The notes beneath the pieces were generated by a model that did not search any database, was not told the origin of the DNA, and saw only the letters and a list, made by a program, of their open reading frames with translations. A stretch of 22,148 nucleotides of DNA, taken from NCBI GenBank assembly GCA_047626155.1, contig JBLHRR010000091.1, positions 1 through 22,148 on the forward strand, written 5' to 3'. Below, piece after piece: positions 14,800 through 22,148 of this stretch. Each line of letters opens with the position of its first letter. The stretch's first letter is position 1. This DNA is from CALGLS01 sp047626155 (GTDB lineage: Bacteria > Bacteroidota > Bacteroidia > Chitinophagales > Saprospiraceae). The translations under genes were made by a program, and so were the position numbers.

Positions 14800-14921
14800 G
14801 TATTACACAAAAAATAATTTCCCGATTTCTTTGGTGGAAACGATTATATAAATCACTCTCCTTTTGGTCATTTTGATTTAGATAATCGTTTCCAAATCGG
14901 GATTTAATTTTTCGTTGTTAC
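14800..14921 (-). repeat. 122-bp palindromic element, family 1, copy B
   Basis: On the minus strand this is nearly identical to copy A at 11489-11610: six differences over 124 aligned bases including the shared TA. It has the same stems, the same bulge position and the same T-rich end. It is flanked by TTA on both sides on the plus strand (14797-14799 and 14922-14924), i.e. TAA direct repeats in element orientation. It starts seven bases after the stop codon of the minus-strand lipoprotein gene, in that gene's orientation, like the other copies. Confidence 0.92.
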
Positions 14922-14928
14922 TTATGGT

Positions 14929-15303
14929 CTATTCTCGAACACATTTCCATAGCTGTGGAACACCTCCTCGGTTCATATCTAAAAACAAAGAATCTTGGCT
15001 AAGCATAGTAATTGATACCGCTTTTTTAATCGCTTGCGGATTCAAGGTGTCTTTGGTATGTAGTTGTTTACCTTTTAAAAAGTAAGAACCAGCCTCCGCA
15101 TTTTTGGATTGAGAGCCATAAGTGTACCTTCCGTTTTTACTAAAACGAAATAAAATAAGCCCGGCTCCTAGGTCCTTGAGCTTATGATTTTCATAAACTT
15201 GATCCACTTTCCAGCTACCGTAAAGTGTTTCAATGGGAAGTGTTTCCTCTTGGCAGGAATTAAGAAATAGAAATACAAAAACATAGATTAATCCTTTTTT
15301 CAT
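14929..15303 (-). CDS. small lipocalin-like lipoprotein
   Basis: This 124-residue protein starts MKKGLIYVFVFLFLNSC, a type II signal peptide with the lipobox cysteine at C17, so it is probably lipid-anchored in the periplasm or outer membrane. After the anchor, LYGSWKVDQVYENHKL (about 28-43) and GLILFRFSKNGRYTYGS (about 48-64) resemble the first strands of lipocalin-like/DUF domains of Bacteroidota. The middle contains GSYFLKGKQLHT, and the end LFLDMNRGGVPQLWKC. This fits a short beta-barrel-like protein, but the domain family is uncertain. A single gene, it is convergent with the methyltransferase, and its 3' end abuts family-1 copy B. Confidence 0.78.
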   Translation of the reverse strand: MKKGLIYVFVFLFLNSCQEETLPIETLYGSWKVDQVYENHKLKDLGAGLILFRFSKNGRYTYGSQSKNAEAGSYFLKGKQLHTKDTLNPQAIKKAVSITMLSQDSLFLDMNRGGVPQLWKCVRE

Positions 15304-15737
15304 ATCGAATTTTTATTTGTGAAAGAGTAACGAAATATTATCGTAATAAACGATCGCTCTGCATGTTAAGGGATTTGAAGTTGAGGTTGCTTTTGAAATT
15401 GAAAAACCTCTAGTTACTGTCCCAACGGTCTTTAATTACAAAGAATGTCCGAATATAGGCTATAACTAGGAAGAAATGTTACCAAGACATCAAAAGCGGT
15501 TACTCGTGGTTTTGTCGACAGTAGAATTTTGCATACCTTCATATTTACTTTAGCTAAAACATAACGTAGATTCGATGCCAAAGTAACAAGAAATTATCTT
15601 TCCTGATTGCATATTATATCCACACAATCTAAGCCCTTTTGAACTATTTCATTTGCTGGATTATGTTGGAACAATTTTACATTTATAGGCCGATCCCAAA
15701 TTACCCAATTTTGATCAAAATTGTATCAAAAACCGAT
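15304..15737. other. 434-base intergenic region upstream of the giant secreted protein
   Basis: This divergent gap separates the lipoprotein gene from the giant T9SS gene. I saw no convincing coding frame. The only notable signals are a weak promoter at 15511-15541 and small inverted repeats around 15330-15355. The rest is AT-rich. Confidence 0.5.
15511..15541 (+). promoter_or_regulatory. possible promoter of the giant SprB-repeat gene
   Basis: TTTG at 15511-15514 is followed after 19 bases by TACCTTCA (15534-15541), which matches TAnnTT of the Bacteroidota consensus TAnnTTTG but not its last two bases. Spacing is right. The leader would be about 190 bases. Confidence 0.35.
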
Positions 15738-18700
15738 ATGAAGTGCTATCTCTCGCTTTGTGCCTTCCTGTTTTTAGGATGGGCCACTCTTCCTGTATCC
15801 TCTCTTGCGCAAAGCATCCCTTGTGGAACTAATGCGCCGATTCTAGATAATAGTTGTACTGCATCCAGCAATTTTCCAATAACAGTTACTGGTATTGGTG
15901 GAAGTCAGTTGGGCACTGATGTCATCCTTCAGGAAGTCCGGTTCATTATCGCGCATACCTGGGATAATGACTTAGACATTAAACTGATTTCTCCTTCGGG
16001 TATCACCATTGAGCTATCAACAGACAATGGGGGAGGGGCAGACCACTACGGGGATCCTTCTGATAATACCTGCTCGAATTATACAAGTTTCATGATGAAT
16101 GCCTGTATACCCATTGAAAATGGAATAGCTCCTTTTATCGGAAACCATGTTCCTGAAGAGGATTTTGCAGATTTTAATAATAATTCCAATCCTAATGGTA
16201 CATGGATACTACAAATTTGTGATGATGCAGCTAATGATGTAGGACAACTTTTTTTCGTAGAATTGATTTTTAAAGAAATGTCCTGTCCTCCGCCAACTAA
16301 GGTAGCTGTAGATACCTTGTTAGGAAATAGTGTAGCTATAGAATGGGAGACGGGAGGGACTTGCGTAAATGCCTTGTTGGAATATGGCCCTCTTGGTTTC
16401 ACCCCAGGAACGGGAGCCACGGCTAATGAAGGAACCCTGATCACACTGAGCTGTCCGGTGGCACAACCATACCTGATTCTTGGCTTGGAAGATTTGACAA
16501 CTTATGACATCTACATCAGGGAAGAATGCAATAACGGTGGTTACTCCGATAACAGTTGTCCACTCAATATCACAACGAATTGTAACACAGCACCAATAAC
16601 GTTATTAGAAAATTTCGACACCCTTGTGACTTGCCCTTCCTCCTGTGGTAGTACTTGTACCATTACAGGAACTTGGTTCAATAGTTCTGAAGGCGATTTC
16701 GACTGGTTAGTAGACGGTGGAGGAACGGGTTCTGCAAACACCGGCCCTGCTGATGATGTGAGCATAGGTGGGCAATACATCTACACAGAAGCATCAGGAT
16801 CAGCTTGCCGAAATGGAAAAAAAGCAATCTTGGAATCGACTTGTTTAGAAGTAGATGCTTCTGTGGGGACTTGCCATCTTTCGTTCTTTCATCATTTATA
16901 TGGAACACATATTAATGAATTGCAACTAGAGGTAAGCACCAACGGCGGTATCTCCTGGTTATTGATTTGGAATATCATTGGCAATCAGGGAGATCAATGG
17001 GAACGAACTTACATTGATCTTTCTGCTTATAATGGTTTGTTGGCAAAATTCCGATTTGTAGCCATTGGTGGAAATGGAATAAAAGGAGATATGGCGGTGG
17101 ATGAAATTTCCTTTTATGGAGTTACTATCGCTAACGGAGGAGGGACAACCTTCTACGCGGATCAGGATAATGATTCTTTTGGTGATGTGAATAATCCAAT
17201 TACGGTTTGTACACAGTTGGTTCCTTCCGGCTACGTAAACAACACGGATGACTGTGACGATACAACTGCTTCTATTTCACCAATGGCTGTCGAAATTCCT
17301 TGTAATGATATTGATGAAAACTGTGATGGGGTCTTTTTACAAGTCTTACCAATACCAGTTACTACTGACCAAATTATTTGTATCGGAACTACTGTCACCC
17401 TTTCGGTAAATGAATCACCAACGGGCGACTTCTATTGGTCAGATATGGATGGAAATATTTTATTTATTGGAAACAATATAGAAACATCGATTTTAACAGA
17501 AACAACAAGTTACTGGGTGCAAGATTCGGTAGTGAATATATGTACCTCTCCTCGAAAAATGATAACGATTACAATTGATCCGGGGCCAATGATTGGAACC
17601 AACGATCAACCAACGATTTGTATTGGAGACGTTTTTGACCTGGAGGTTTTAAATATTATAGATGCTAGTAACAATGTAAATACGACTACTTATCATAGTG
17701 CATCTCCTGCTTCTGCTGGAAATGAATTATCCAGTGCAATCGTTTCTCCACAGGCAGATTCGGTGTTTTATTTACAAGCGGAAACTATAAATGGCTGTAC
17801 TGCAGAATTGGCAATCCCTATTGTTGTTAACAATAATCCTACGGCTTTAATTTCTGCTTCAAATAACGACCTTAATATTTGTGCAAACGAGCTAAGCACA
17901 GTCAGTGGGCTTGAAGGAGGAACCGGGACGGGAGAGATTACTTATCTATGGGAAGACGGTAGTACTTCTCCGGATCGAACCATTTTCCCTAGCACCCCTC
18001 CGGGGCCTTTTACTTATCTCCTGGAGGTGAAAGATGAAAACAATTGTGTGAATGTAGATAGCATTGTTATAAGTACCTTGCCCAGTATCAGTGCTATTGG
18101 AATCGAGGCCATTACCCCTGTTGGTTTTTGTGATGGAAATGATGGCGCTATCTCGCTTATTCCAATAGATGGTTTAGCGCCATTTACCTATGAGTGGTCA
18201 GGGCCAGTACCTGGTACAGAAAACAATGTAGCAGGTGGTTTTACGATTTCTGGTTTAACTCAGGGGGCTTATAAAGTAACGATCTCAGATGGCAGCGGAG
18301 AAAATTGCCAGGTCTTTATTCCGAACATAATAGTCAACGGCCCGGGTGTAATTGTAGATGCCATTATAAATATAACAGCGGTAACTTGTTTTGGCGGTAG
18401 CGATGGAAGCATTGATATTGAAGTGTCGGGAGGAACACCGGATTATAACTGGAGTAATGGATGTATAACAGAAGATTTACAAAACGTTCCAGCGGGTATT
18501 TATTCAGTGACTATTGTTGATGGGATTTGTGAAACCGTTTTGAGTGACTTAGAAATAAGCTCTCCTACGATACAGGAAACAGTTCTCGCTACCGTCCATC
18601 AGATATCTTGTGGTGGCGGAGCAGATGGTGCCATAGATATAAATAATTCAGGAGGTGTAGTGCCTTATACTTACGATTGGTCTAACAATGAGAATACAGA

Positions 18701-21641
18701 AGATGTTTCCGGTTTGATTTCAGGAGATTATCAGGTGACTATAACAGATGCTAATAGTTGTACAACCGTCGGCCCCTTGGTGAATATTTTCGCGCCAGCT
18801 CTTTTGCAAAGTAGCTTGAATAATGTGACAGCAGTAAGTTGTTTCGAAGGGCATGACGGAACCATCGAATATACGGCTTCTGGTGGTACTCCTCCTTATT
18901 TCTTTCAATGGTCCAATGGTTTACTGACCAGTACGATCTCTAATTTGCCAACCGGCACTTACCAACCAACCATTACTGATTTTAAAGGATGTACGACGCT
19001 CGGACTTGCCGTAACGGTAGGAACTCCAGCAGCAATGGGTATCTCATTAGACTTACTTAAAACGCCGGATTGTAATGAAATTGAAAATGGAGAAATTGAA
19101 TTAAGCATAAGTGGAGGTACCGCTCCTTATACTTATGAATGGTCTAACAATGAAAATACAGAAGACCTTTCTGATTTGGCAGAAGGCGAATACACCCTGA
19201 CTCTTACGGATAGTAAAGGATGTACAATAGTGTCAGAACCCTACGAGTTGATCGCACCGGAAGTTCTCTTCTTTGATCTGGTATTTATTCAGGAGGAATC
19301 TTGTCAGGGGGTAGGAGATGGTTCCATTAATGTGCAAGTATTAGGAGGTACAGAGCCTTATGACTTTCAATGGAATACCGGACAGGAAACGGATGATATT
19401 GAAAACTTATCCGCTGGAATGTATCAATTGTTGGTGACGGATAACAATGGTTGTACAAAAACATCTCCCTTCTTGGAATTGGTTGCTTTGGAGCCTTTGT
19501 CCGTTACCGTGGCCGAACAATCTGATGTTTCTTGTGCGGGGCAAACAAATGGATCTGTCTACCTTGATGTCCCGACGCTGGGAATGCCTTATTCCTATTT
19601 ATGGAATGACGGTTCAAGTGCTCCCTTTCTGGAAGATGTTTCGCCCGGAAATTATCAAGCTCGGATTACCGCAAATAATGGTTGTATTTTTTACTCCGAG
19701 CAAATTACTATAGCAGAACCGGACAGTCTGAAAGTAAACGTAGCGTCAGTAGAATCACCAACCTGTAACGGGTTTTTTAATGGAAGTATTGATGTAGCTG
19801 TGAATGGAGGAACAGGACCGTTTACTTATAGTTGGAATAATGGAATACAAGAAGAAGACCTGAGCGGAGCACCCGCCGGTACTTACCTCCTAACGGTTTT
19901 AGACCAGAATGGCTGTGCGACTTCAACAGAAGCGATAAACTTGACAGAGCCTAATAATCTCCTCCATGATTACCAAAGTACTGGGGTTGGCTGTACGGAC
20001 TCTATCGGAAATATCGCGGTTGCCATTAGTGGAGGTACCGCCCCATATTCCTATACTTGGAACACGGGAGATAGCCTAGCAATATTAGAAGATTTGCCTG
20101 CCGGAGAATACAGTTTGACCACTACAGACGCAAACGGGTGTATATTGTTGAATTCTGGTTTAGCAGTAGCTCAATTAGTAGATACATTAGAAGTAAGCAT
20201 AGCGATAGATGCTGAGATATCTTGTTTTAATATACAGGACGGCGTACTTGCTGCTGAAATAATGGGTGGGAACTTTCCCTATCAATATAACTGGAGTAAT
20301 GGCATTACAGATAGTCTAAACCAAAACCTGGGTGGAGGAAATTACAGGGTTACCGTAACCGATAATTATGGTTGTGTTGGTGTTTCTGAAATGACTAACA
20401 TTACCACTCAATCGCCGATAAGTTATTTTGTAAATGAGATAGTTGGAAACTTATGTCTTGGTGATCAGCAAGGATACATCATGATAGATGTGAATGGTGG
20501 CGTAGCTCCTTATGCCGTAGATTGGAATAATGGCGTAGATTCGGCTTACATAGATCAATTGCCTACCGGAAATTATTACCTCACCATTACAGACCAAAAT
20601 GGTTGTACAGCTATATCAAGCCAGGCAATTGTTGTTACCGGGCCTAGCTCTTCTGTTCAGGGAGAGATTATAGGCTCTACGGAGGTTAATTGTTTTGGGG
20701 ATACCAATGCTTCGATTTCTATGTCCCCAACAGGAGGTACTGGTGATTATAATATAAGCTGGAGTACTGGAGCGAATGAATCGACATTGAATAATCTGGG
20801 AACTGGATTATACCAGTGTACGATTACGGATCAGAACAGCTGTGTTTATATAACTCCTATTTATGAAATAGATGGACCAGATGAGGCACTGATAATTCCA
20901 ATTGACAGTAGCCAGGTTTTACATAATGAAAATTGTGAAGGGGCAGATGGGGCCGTTGAAATATTGGTTTTAGGAGGGACTACCTCGTATAACTACCTCT
21001 GGAGTAACAATGAAATTACAACAAGTCTTAACGACCTCCCCTCCGGAGCTTATTACTGTACGGTTTCTGATGACAATGGATGTGTAACAGAAGCGGGGCC
21101 TTTTCTAGTGGAAGAACCCGAGAATACTTTAGACGTAGCTATGTTGAGTACGCCAGACACTAATGACATGGAAGATGGCACAGCTACCGCACCTGTTGAA
21201 GGAGGAGCCTGGCCTTACGAATTTGCCTGGGACGTGAATACGGGGTCTCAAACAGATTCCATTGCCATTGATTTACAAGCAGGGTTTTATAACATTACAA
21301 TCACAGATGCAAATCAATGTATAATCATTGAAGGGATATTAGTGGATACAATAACGATCCTCAGTGATGCAACGGTTAACATCGACCAATTGGGAACATT
21401 GCATTATTTCCCAAATCCGACAAGCGATATATTGCAGGTGAATATTGAGTTGACAAAGGCTTCAAATATAAAATTGCGTTTGTCTACTCTTATTGGACAG
21501 GCCGTACGAGAATGGGCAGCGAATAGTATCTTGAATGAGAATGTGACCTTTGATATTTCCGAACTTCCCGCAGGGCCTTATCTGCTTTGGGGAGAAGTGG
21601 ATGGAAAGATTTTGGTGCGGGAGATAGTGGTTATTGAATGA
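15738..21641 (+). CDS. giant multidomain T9SS-secreted protein with 14 SprB-type repeats
   Basis: This is a surface or secreted protein of about 1,967 residues. It has a signal peptide (1-25, MKCYLSLCAF...SLAQ) and a proprotein-convertase P-domain-like region (about 45-175: HTWDNDLDIKLISPSG, NPNGTWILQICDD). A fibronectin-type-III-like module follows (about 180-280). Next is a MAM/jelly-roll-like region (about 287-461: ENFDTLVTCPS, WERTYIDLSAYNG) and a MopE-type metal-binding motif (about 471-527: YADQDNDSFGD, DDCDD, DENCDG). Three Ig-like units are at about 536-780, 14 SprB-like repeats at about 782-1874, and a T9SS type A sorting domain at about 1886-1967 (YFPNPTSDIL, LIGQAV, LPAGPYLLWGE). 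SprB is the gliding adhesin of Flavobacterium; similarity here is in repeat type, not proof of gliding. The frame is open to a TTG at 15639, but the ATG at 15738 starts the signal peptide and is preferred. Confidence 0.9.
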   Translation: MKCYLSLCAFLFLGWATLPVSSLAQSIPCGTNAPILDNSCTASSNFPITVTGIGGSQLGTDVILQEVRFIIAHTWDNDLDIKLISPSGITIELSTDNGGGADHYGDPSDNTCSNYTSFMMNACIPIENGIAPFIGNHVPEEDFADFNNNSNPNGTWILQICDDAANDVGQLFFVELIFKEMSCPPPTKVAVDTLLGNSVAIEWETGGTCVNALLEYGPLGFTPGTGATANEGTLITLSCPVAQPYLILGLEDLTTYDIYIREECNNGGYSDNSCPLNITTNCNTAPITLLENFDTLVTCPSSCGSTCTITGTWFNSSEGDFDWLVDGGGTGSANTGPADDVSIGGQYIYTEASGSACRNGKKAILESTCLEVDASVGTCHLSFFHHLYGTHINELQLEVSTNGGISWLLIWNIIGNQGDQWERTYIDLSAYNGLLAKFRFVAIGGNGIKGDMAVDEISFYGVTIANGGGTTFYADQDNDSFGDVNNPITVCTQLVPSGYVNNTDDCDDTTASISPMAVEIPCNDIDENCDGVFLQVLPIPVTTDQIICIGTTVTLSVNESPTGDFYWSDMDGNILFIGNNIETSILTETTSYWVQDSVVNICTSPRKMITITIDPGPMIGTNDQPTICIGDVFDLEVLNIIDASNNVNTTTYHSASPASAGNELSSAIVSPQADSVFYLQAETINGCTAELAIPIVVNNNPTALISASNNDLNICANELSTVSGLEGGTGTGEITYLWEDGSTSPDRTIFPSTPPGPFTYLLEVKDENNCVNVDSIVISTLPSISAIGIEAITPVGFCDGNDGAISLIPIDGLAPFTYEWSGPVPGTENNVAGGFTISGLTQGAYKVTISDGSGENCQVFIPNIIVNGPGVIVDAIINITAVTCFGGSDGSIDIEVSGGTPDYNWSNGCITEDLQNVPAGIYSVTIVDGICETVLSDLEISSPTIQETVLATVHQISCGGGADGAIDINNSGGVVPYTYDWSNNENTEDVSGLISGDYQVTITDANSCTTVGPLVNIFAPALLQSSLNNVTAVSCFEGHDGTIEYTASGGTPPYFFQWSNGLLTSTISNLPTGTYQPTITDFKGCTTLGLAVTVGTPAAMGISLDLLKTPDCNEIENGEIELSISGGTAPYTYEWSNNENTEDLSDLAEGEYTLTLTDSKGCTIVSEPYELIAPEVLFFDLVFIQEESCQGVGDGSINVQVLGGTEPYDFQWNTGQETDDIENLSAGMYQLLVTDNNGCTKTSPFLELVALEPLSVTVAEQSDVSCAGQTNGSVYLDVPTLGMPYSYLWNDGSSAPFLEDVSPGNYQARITANNGCIFYSEQITIAEPDSLKVNVASVESPTCNGFFNGSIDVAVNGGTGPFTYSWNNGIQEEDLSGAPAGTYLLTVLDQNGCATSTEAINLTEPNNLLHDYQSTGVGCTDSIGNIAVAISGGTAPYSYTWNTGDSLAILEDLPAGEYSLTTTDANGCILLNSGLAVAQLVDTLEVSIAIDAEISCFNIQDGVLAAEIMGGNFPYQYNWSNGITDSLNQNLGGGNYRVTVTDNYGCVGVSEMTNITTQSPISYFVNEIVGNLCLGDQQGYIMIDVNGGVAPYAVDWNNGVDSAYIDQLPTGNYYLTITDQNGCTAISSQAIVVTGPSSSVQGEIIGSTEVNCFGDTNASISMSPTGGTGDYNISWSTGANESTLNNLGTGLYQCTITDQNSCVYITPIYEIDGPDEALIIPIDSSQVLHNENCEGADGAVEILVLGGTTSYNYLWSNNEITTSLNDLPSGAYYCTVSDDNGCVTEAGPFLVEEPENTLDVAMLSTPDTNDMEDGTATAPVEGGAWPYEFAWDVNTGSQTDSIAIDLQAGFYNITITDANQCIIIEGILVDTITILSDATVNIDQLGTLHYFPNPTSDILQVNIELTKASNIKLRLSTLIGQAVREWAANSILNENVTFDISELPAGPYLLWGEVDGKILVREIVVIE
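18084..21360 (+). repeat. 14 tandem SprB-type repeats within the giant gene
   Basis: Units of about 75-80 residues follow a consensus of C-x-G-x3-DG-x-I, then GGT-x-PY-x-Y-x-W-S/N-x-G, then L-x-AG-x-Y-x-VT-I-T-D-x-N-GC. Spacing is regular. Most units are well diverged at DNA level, but parts are recent: repeats 3 and 5 share 42 of 48 bases over 18663-18710 and 19125-19172. Such arrays form extended stalks of beta-sandwich domains. Confidence 0.88.
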
Positions 21642-21700
21642 TATTGATTTTGTAATTCGTAAAACTCTTCCAATTGTTTGAATGAAAAGAGCATGGTAAC

Positions 21701-21746
21701 AAAAATAAAACCTACCTGACCGCTAGGCCAGATAGGTTTTATTTTT
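21701..21746. terminator. bidirectional terminator between the giant gene and the OmpA gene
   Basis: AAAACCTA-c-CTG-a-CC pairs with GG-c-CAG-a-TAGGTTTT around the loop GCTA, with two mismatches. An A-rich run precedes and TTTTATTTTT follows the stem. It lies between convergent genes, about 60 bases after one stop and about 20 from the other. Confidence 0.85.
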
Positions 21747-21767
21747 ACACTATTCCCAGCTGAATCA

Positions 21768-22148
21768 TTACTCCACAATCTTAAATGTAGTTCGACGATT
21801 AACCTGATGCTCATCTTCTGTACACTTATTACAAATACAATCTACGGCCAGCGCTTCTTCTCCATAACCTTTTGCGGATAAGCGTTCTGCTTCGAGCCCG
21901 ACACTAATTAAGTAATCTACCGCTGATTGCGCACGTCGTTGAGAAAGCGCTTGATTGTATCTGGCATTTCCCTGACAATCGGTATGAGAAGACAATTGTA
22001 CTCGAATCGTTGGATTCTGACGAATGATTTCTGCGAGTTTATTTAACTGAGGTTTCGCATCATCACGAATATCAGATTTATCAAAGTTATAGTAAATGTT
22101 TTCCAAAGTGATCTCTCTGTCTTTGAATATTTTATCGAGCACCACTTC
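21768..22148 (-). CDS. OmpA family protein, C-terminal part (5' end outside the window)
   Basis: The visible 126 codons form an OmpA-like peptidoglycan-binding domain. It contains ENIYYNFDKSDIRDDAKPQLNKL (about 15-37 of the visible part), QNPTIRVQLSSHTDCQGNARYN, then LSQRRAQSAVDYLISVG and RLSAKGYGEEA, ending in NRRTTFKIVE. The D and R that contact diaminopimelate in this family (TDCQG...LSQRR) are in place. A cysteine-rich insert (DCICNKCTEDEH) sits before the last strand, where family members usually have a short loop. There is no stop upstream at the window edge, so the gene continues beyond 22148. Such proteins link the outer membrane to the cell wall, often after TPR or WD40-like regions in Bacteroidota, but that part cannot be seen. 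Confidence 0.92.
   Translation of the reverse strand, partial: EVVLDKIFKDREITLENIYYNFDKSDIRDDAKPQLNKLAEIIRQNPTIRVQLSSHTDCQGNARYNQALSQRRAQSAVDYLISVGLEAERLSAKGYGEEALAVDCICNKCTEDEHQVNRRTTFKIVE

Noticed and set aside
14731..15400. Possible repeat shared by 14767-14798 and 15366-15395 (TTAAGGGATT... GAGGTT)
   Set aside because: Only short words match, with shifts between them, in AT-rich DNA; it is no better than chance by eye.
15639..15737. Upstream TTG start for the giant secreted protein
   Set aside because: The ATG at 15738 begins a good signal peptide; the 33 codons before it would displace it from the N-terminus.
18084..21360. CRISPR-like array or phase-variable simple repeat
   Set aside because: The periodicity is protein-level, with units of about 230 bases, continuous coding and divergent DNA; there are no short identical repeats with spacers.

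Overview
The window looks like a chromosomal segment of a member of the Bacteroidota, most likely a Saprospiria/Lewinella-type bacterium. The evidence is: two proteins with type IX secretion (T9SS) C-terminal sorting domains, a giant SprB-repeat protein, an ExbB/ExbD/ExbD locus of the Bacteroidota type, a DUF4293 protein, an OstA-like protein next to a BatE-like TPR protein, few Shine-Dalgarno sequences, and promoter-like TTTG-N19/20-TAnnTTTG motifs. The organism name itself is inference.

Layout. 1-2.2 kb: a small T9SS cargo protein, then convergent RNase HI with an N-terminal viroplasmin domain. 2.2-3.3 kb: a TatD nuclease and tRNA-Ser(GGA). 3.5-6.2 kb: an energy-transduction operon (ExbB/TolQ, a four-helix membrane protein, two ExbD/TolR), closed by a strong terminator. 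6.5-8.5 kb: DUF4293 (minus strand) and a DAO-family FAD oxidoreductase. 8.6-11.5 kb: OstA-like LPS-transport protein translationally coupled to a BatE-like TPR/SH3 protein. 11.8-12.5 kb: an unrecognised protein. 12.7-13.8 kb (minus strand): rplU-rpmA, in which L27 carries an extra C-terminal helix-hairpin-helix module. 14.1-15.3 kb: a SAM methyltransferase and a small lipoprotein. 15.7-21.6 kb: a ~1,967-residue secreted multidomain protein with 14 SprB-like repeats. 21.8 kb to the end: the C-terminal part of an OmpA-family protein running off the window.

The most notable non-coding structure is a family of three 122-bp palindromic elements (4790-4911, 11489-11610, and 14800-14921 on the minus strand). 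They share length, termini and a central motif. Their stems differ in sequence yet still pair, two copies are flanked by TAA direct repeats, and every copy sits at or a few bases after a stop codon in the orientation of the upstream gene. A second family of two palindromic elements (5576-5651; 6270-6433) shares its arms but not its interior. These look like non-autonomous mobile palindromes that may have been recruited as mobile 3'-UTR/terminator modules. The exb operon has one such structure in two of its three internal gaps and an unrelated stem-loop in the third.

Functionally the window combines cell-envelope work (proton-driven energy transduction, LPS transport, outer-membrane anchoring, T9SS secretion of adhesin-like proteins) with housekeeping (ribosomal proteins, tRNA, RNase H, TatD). 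No CRISPR array, prophage, complete insertion sequence or rRNA was seen.
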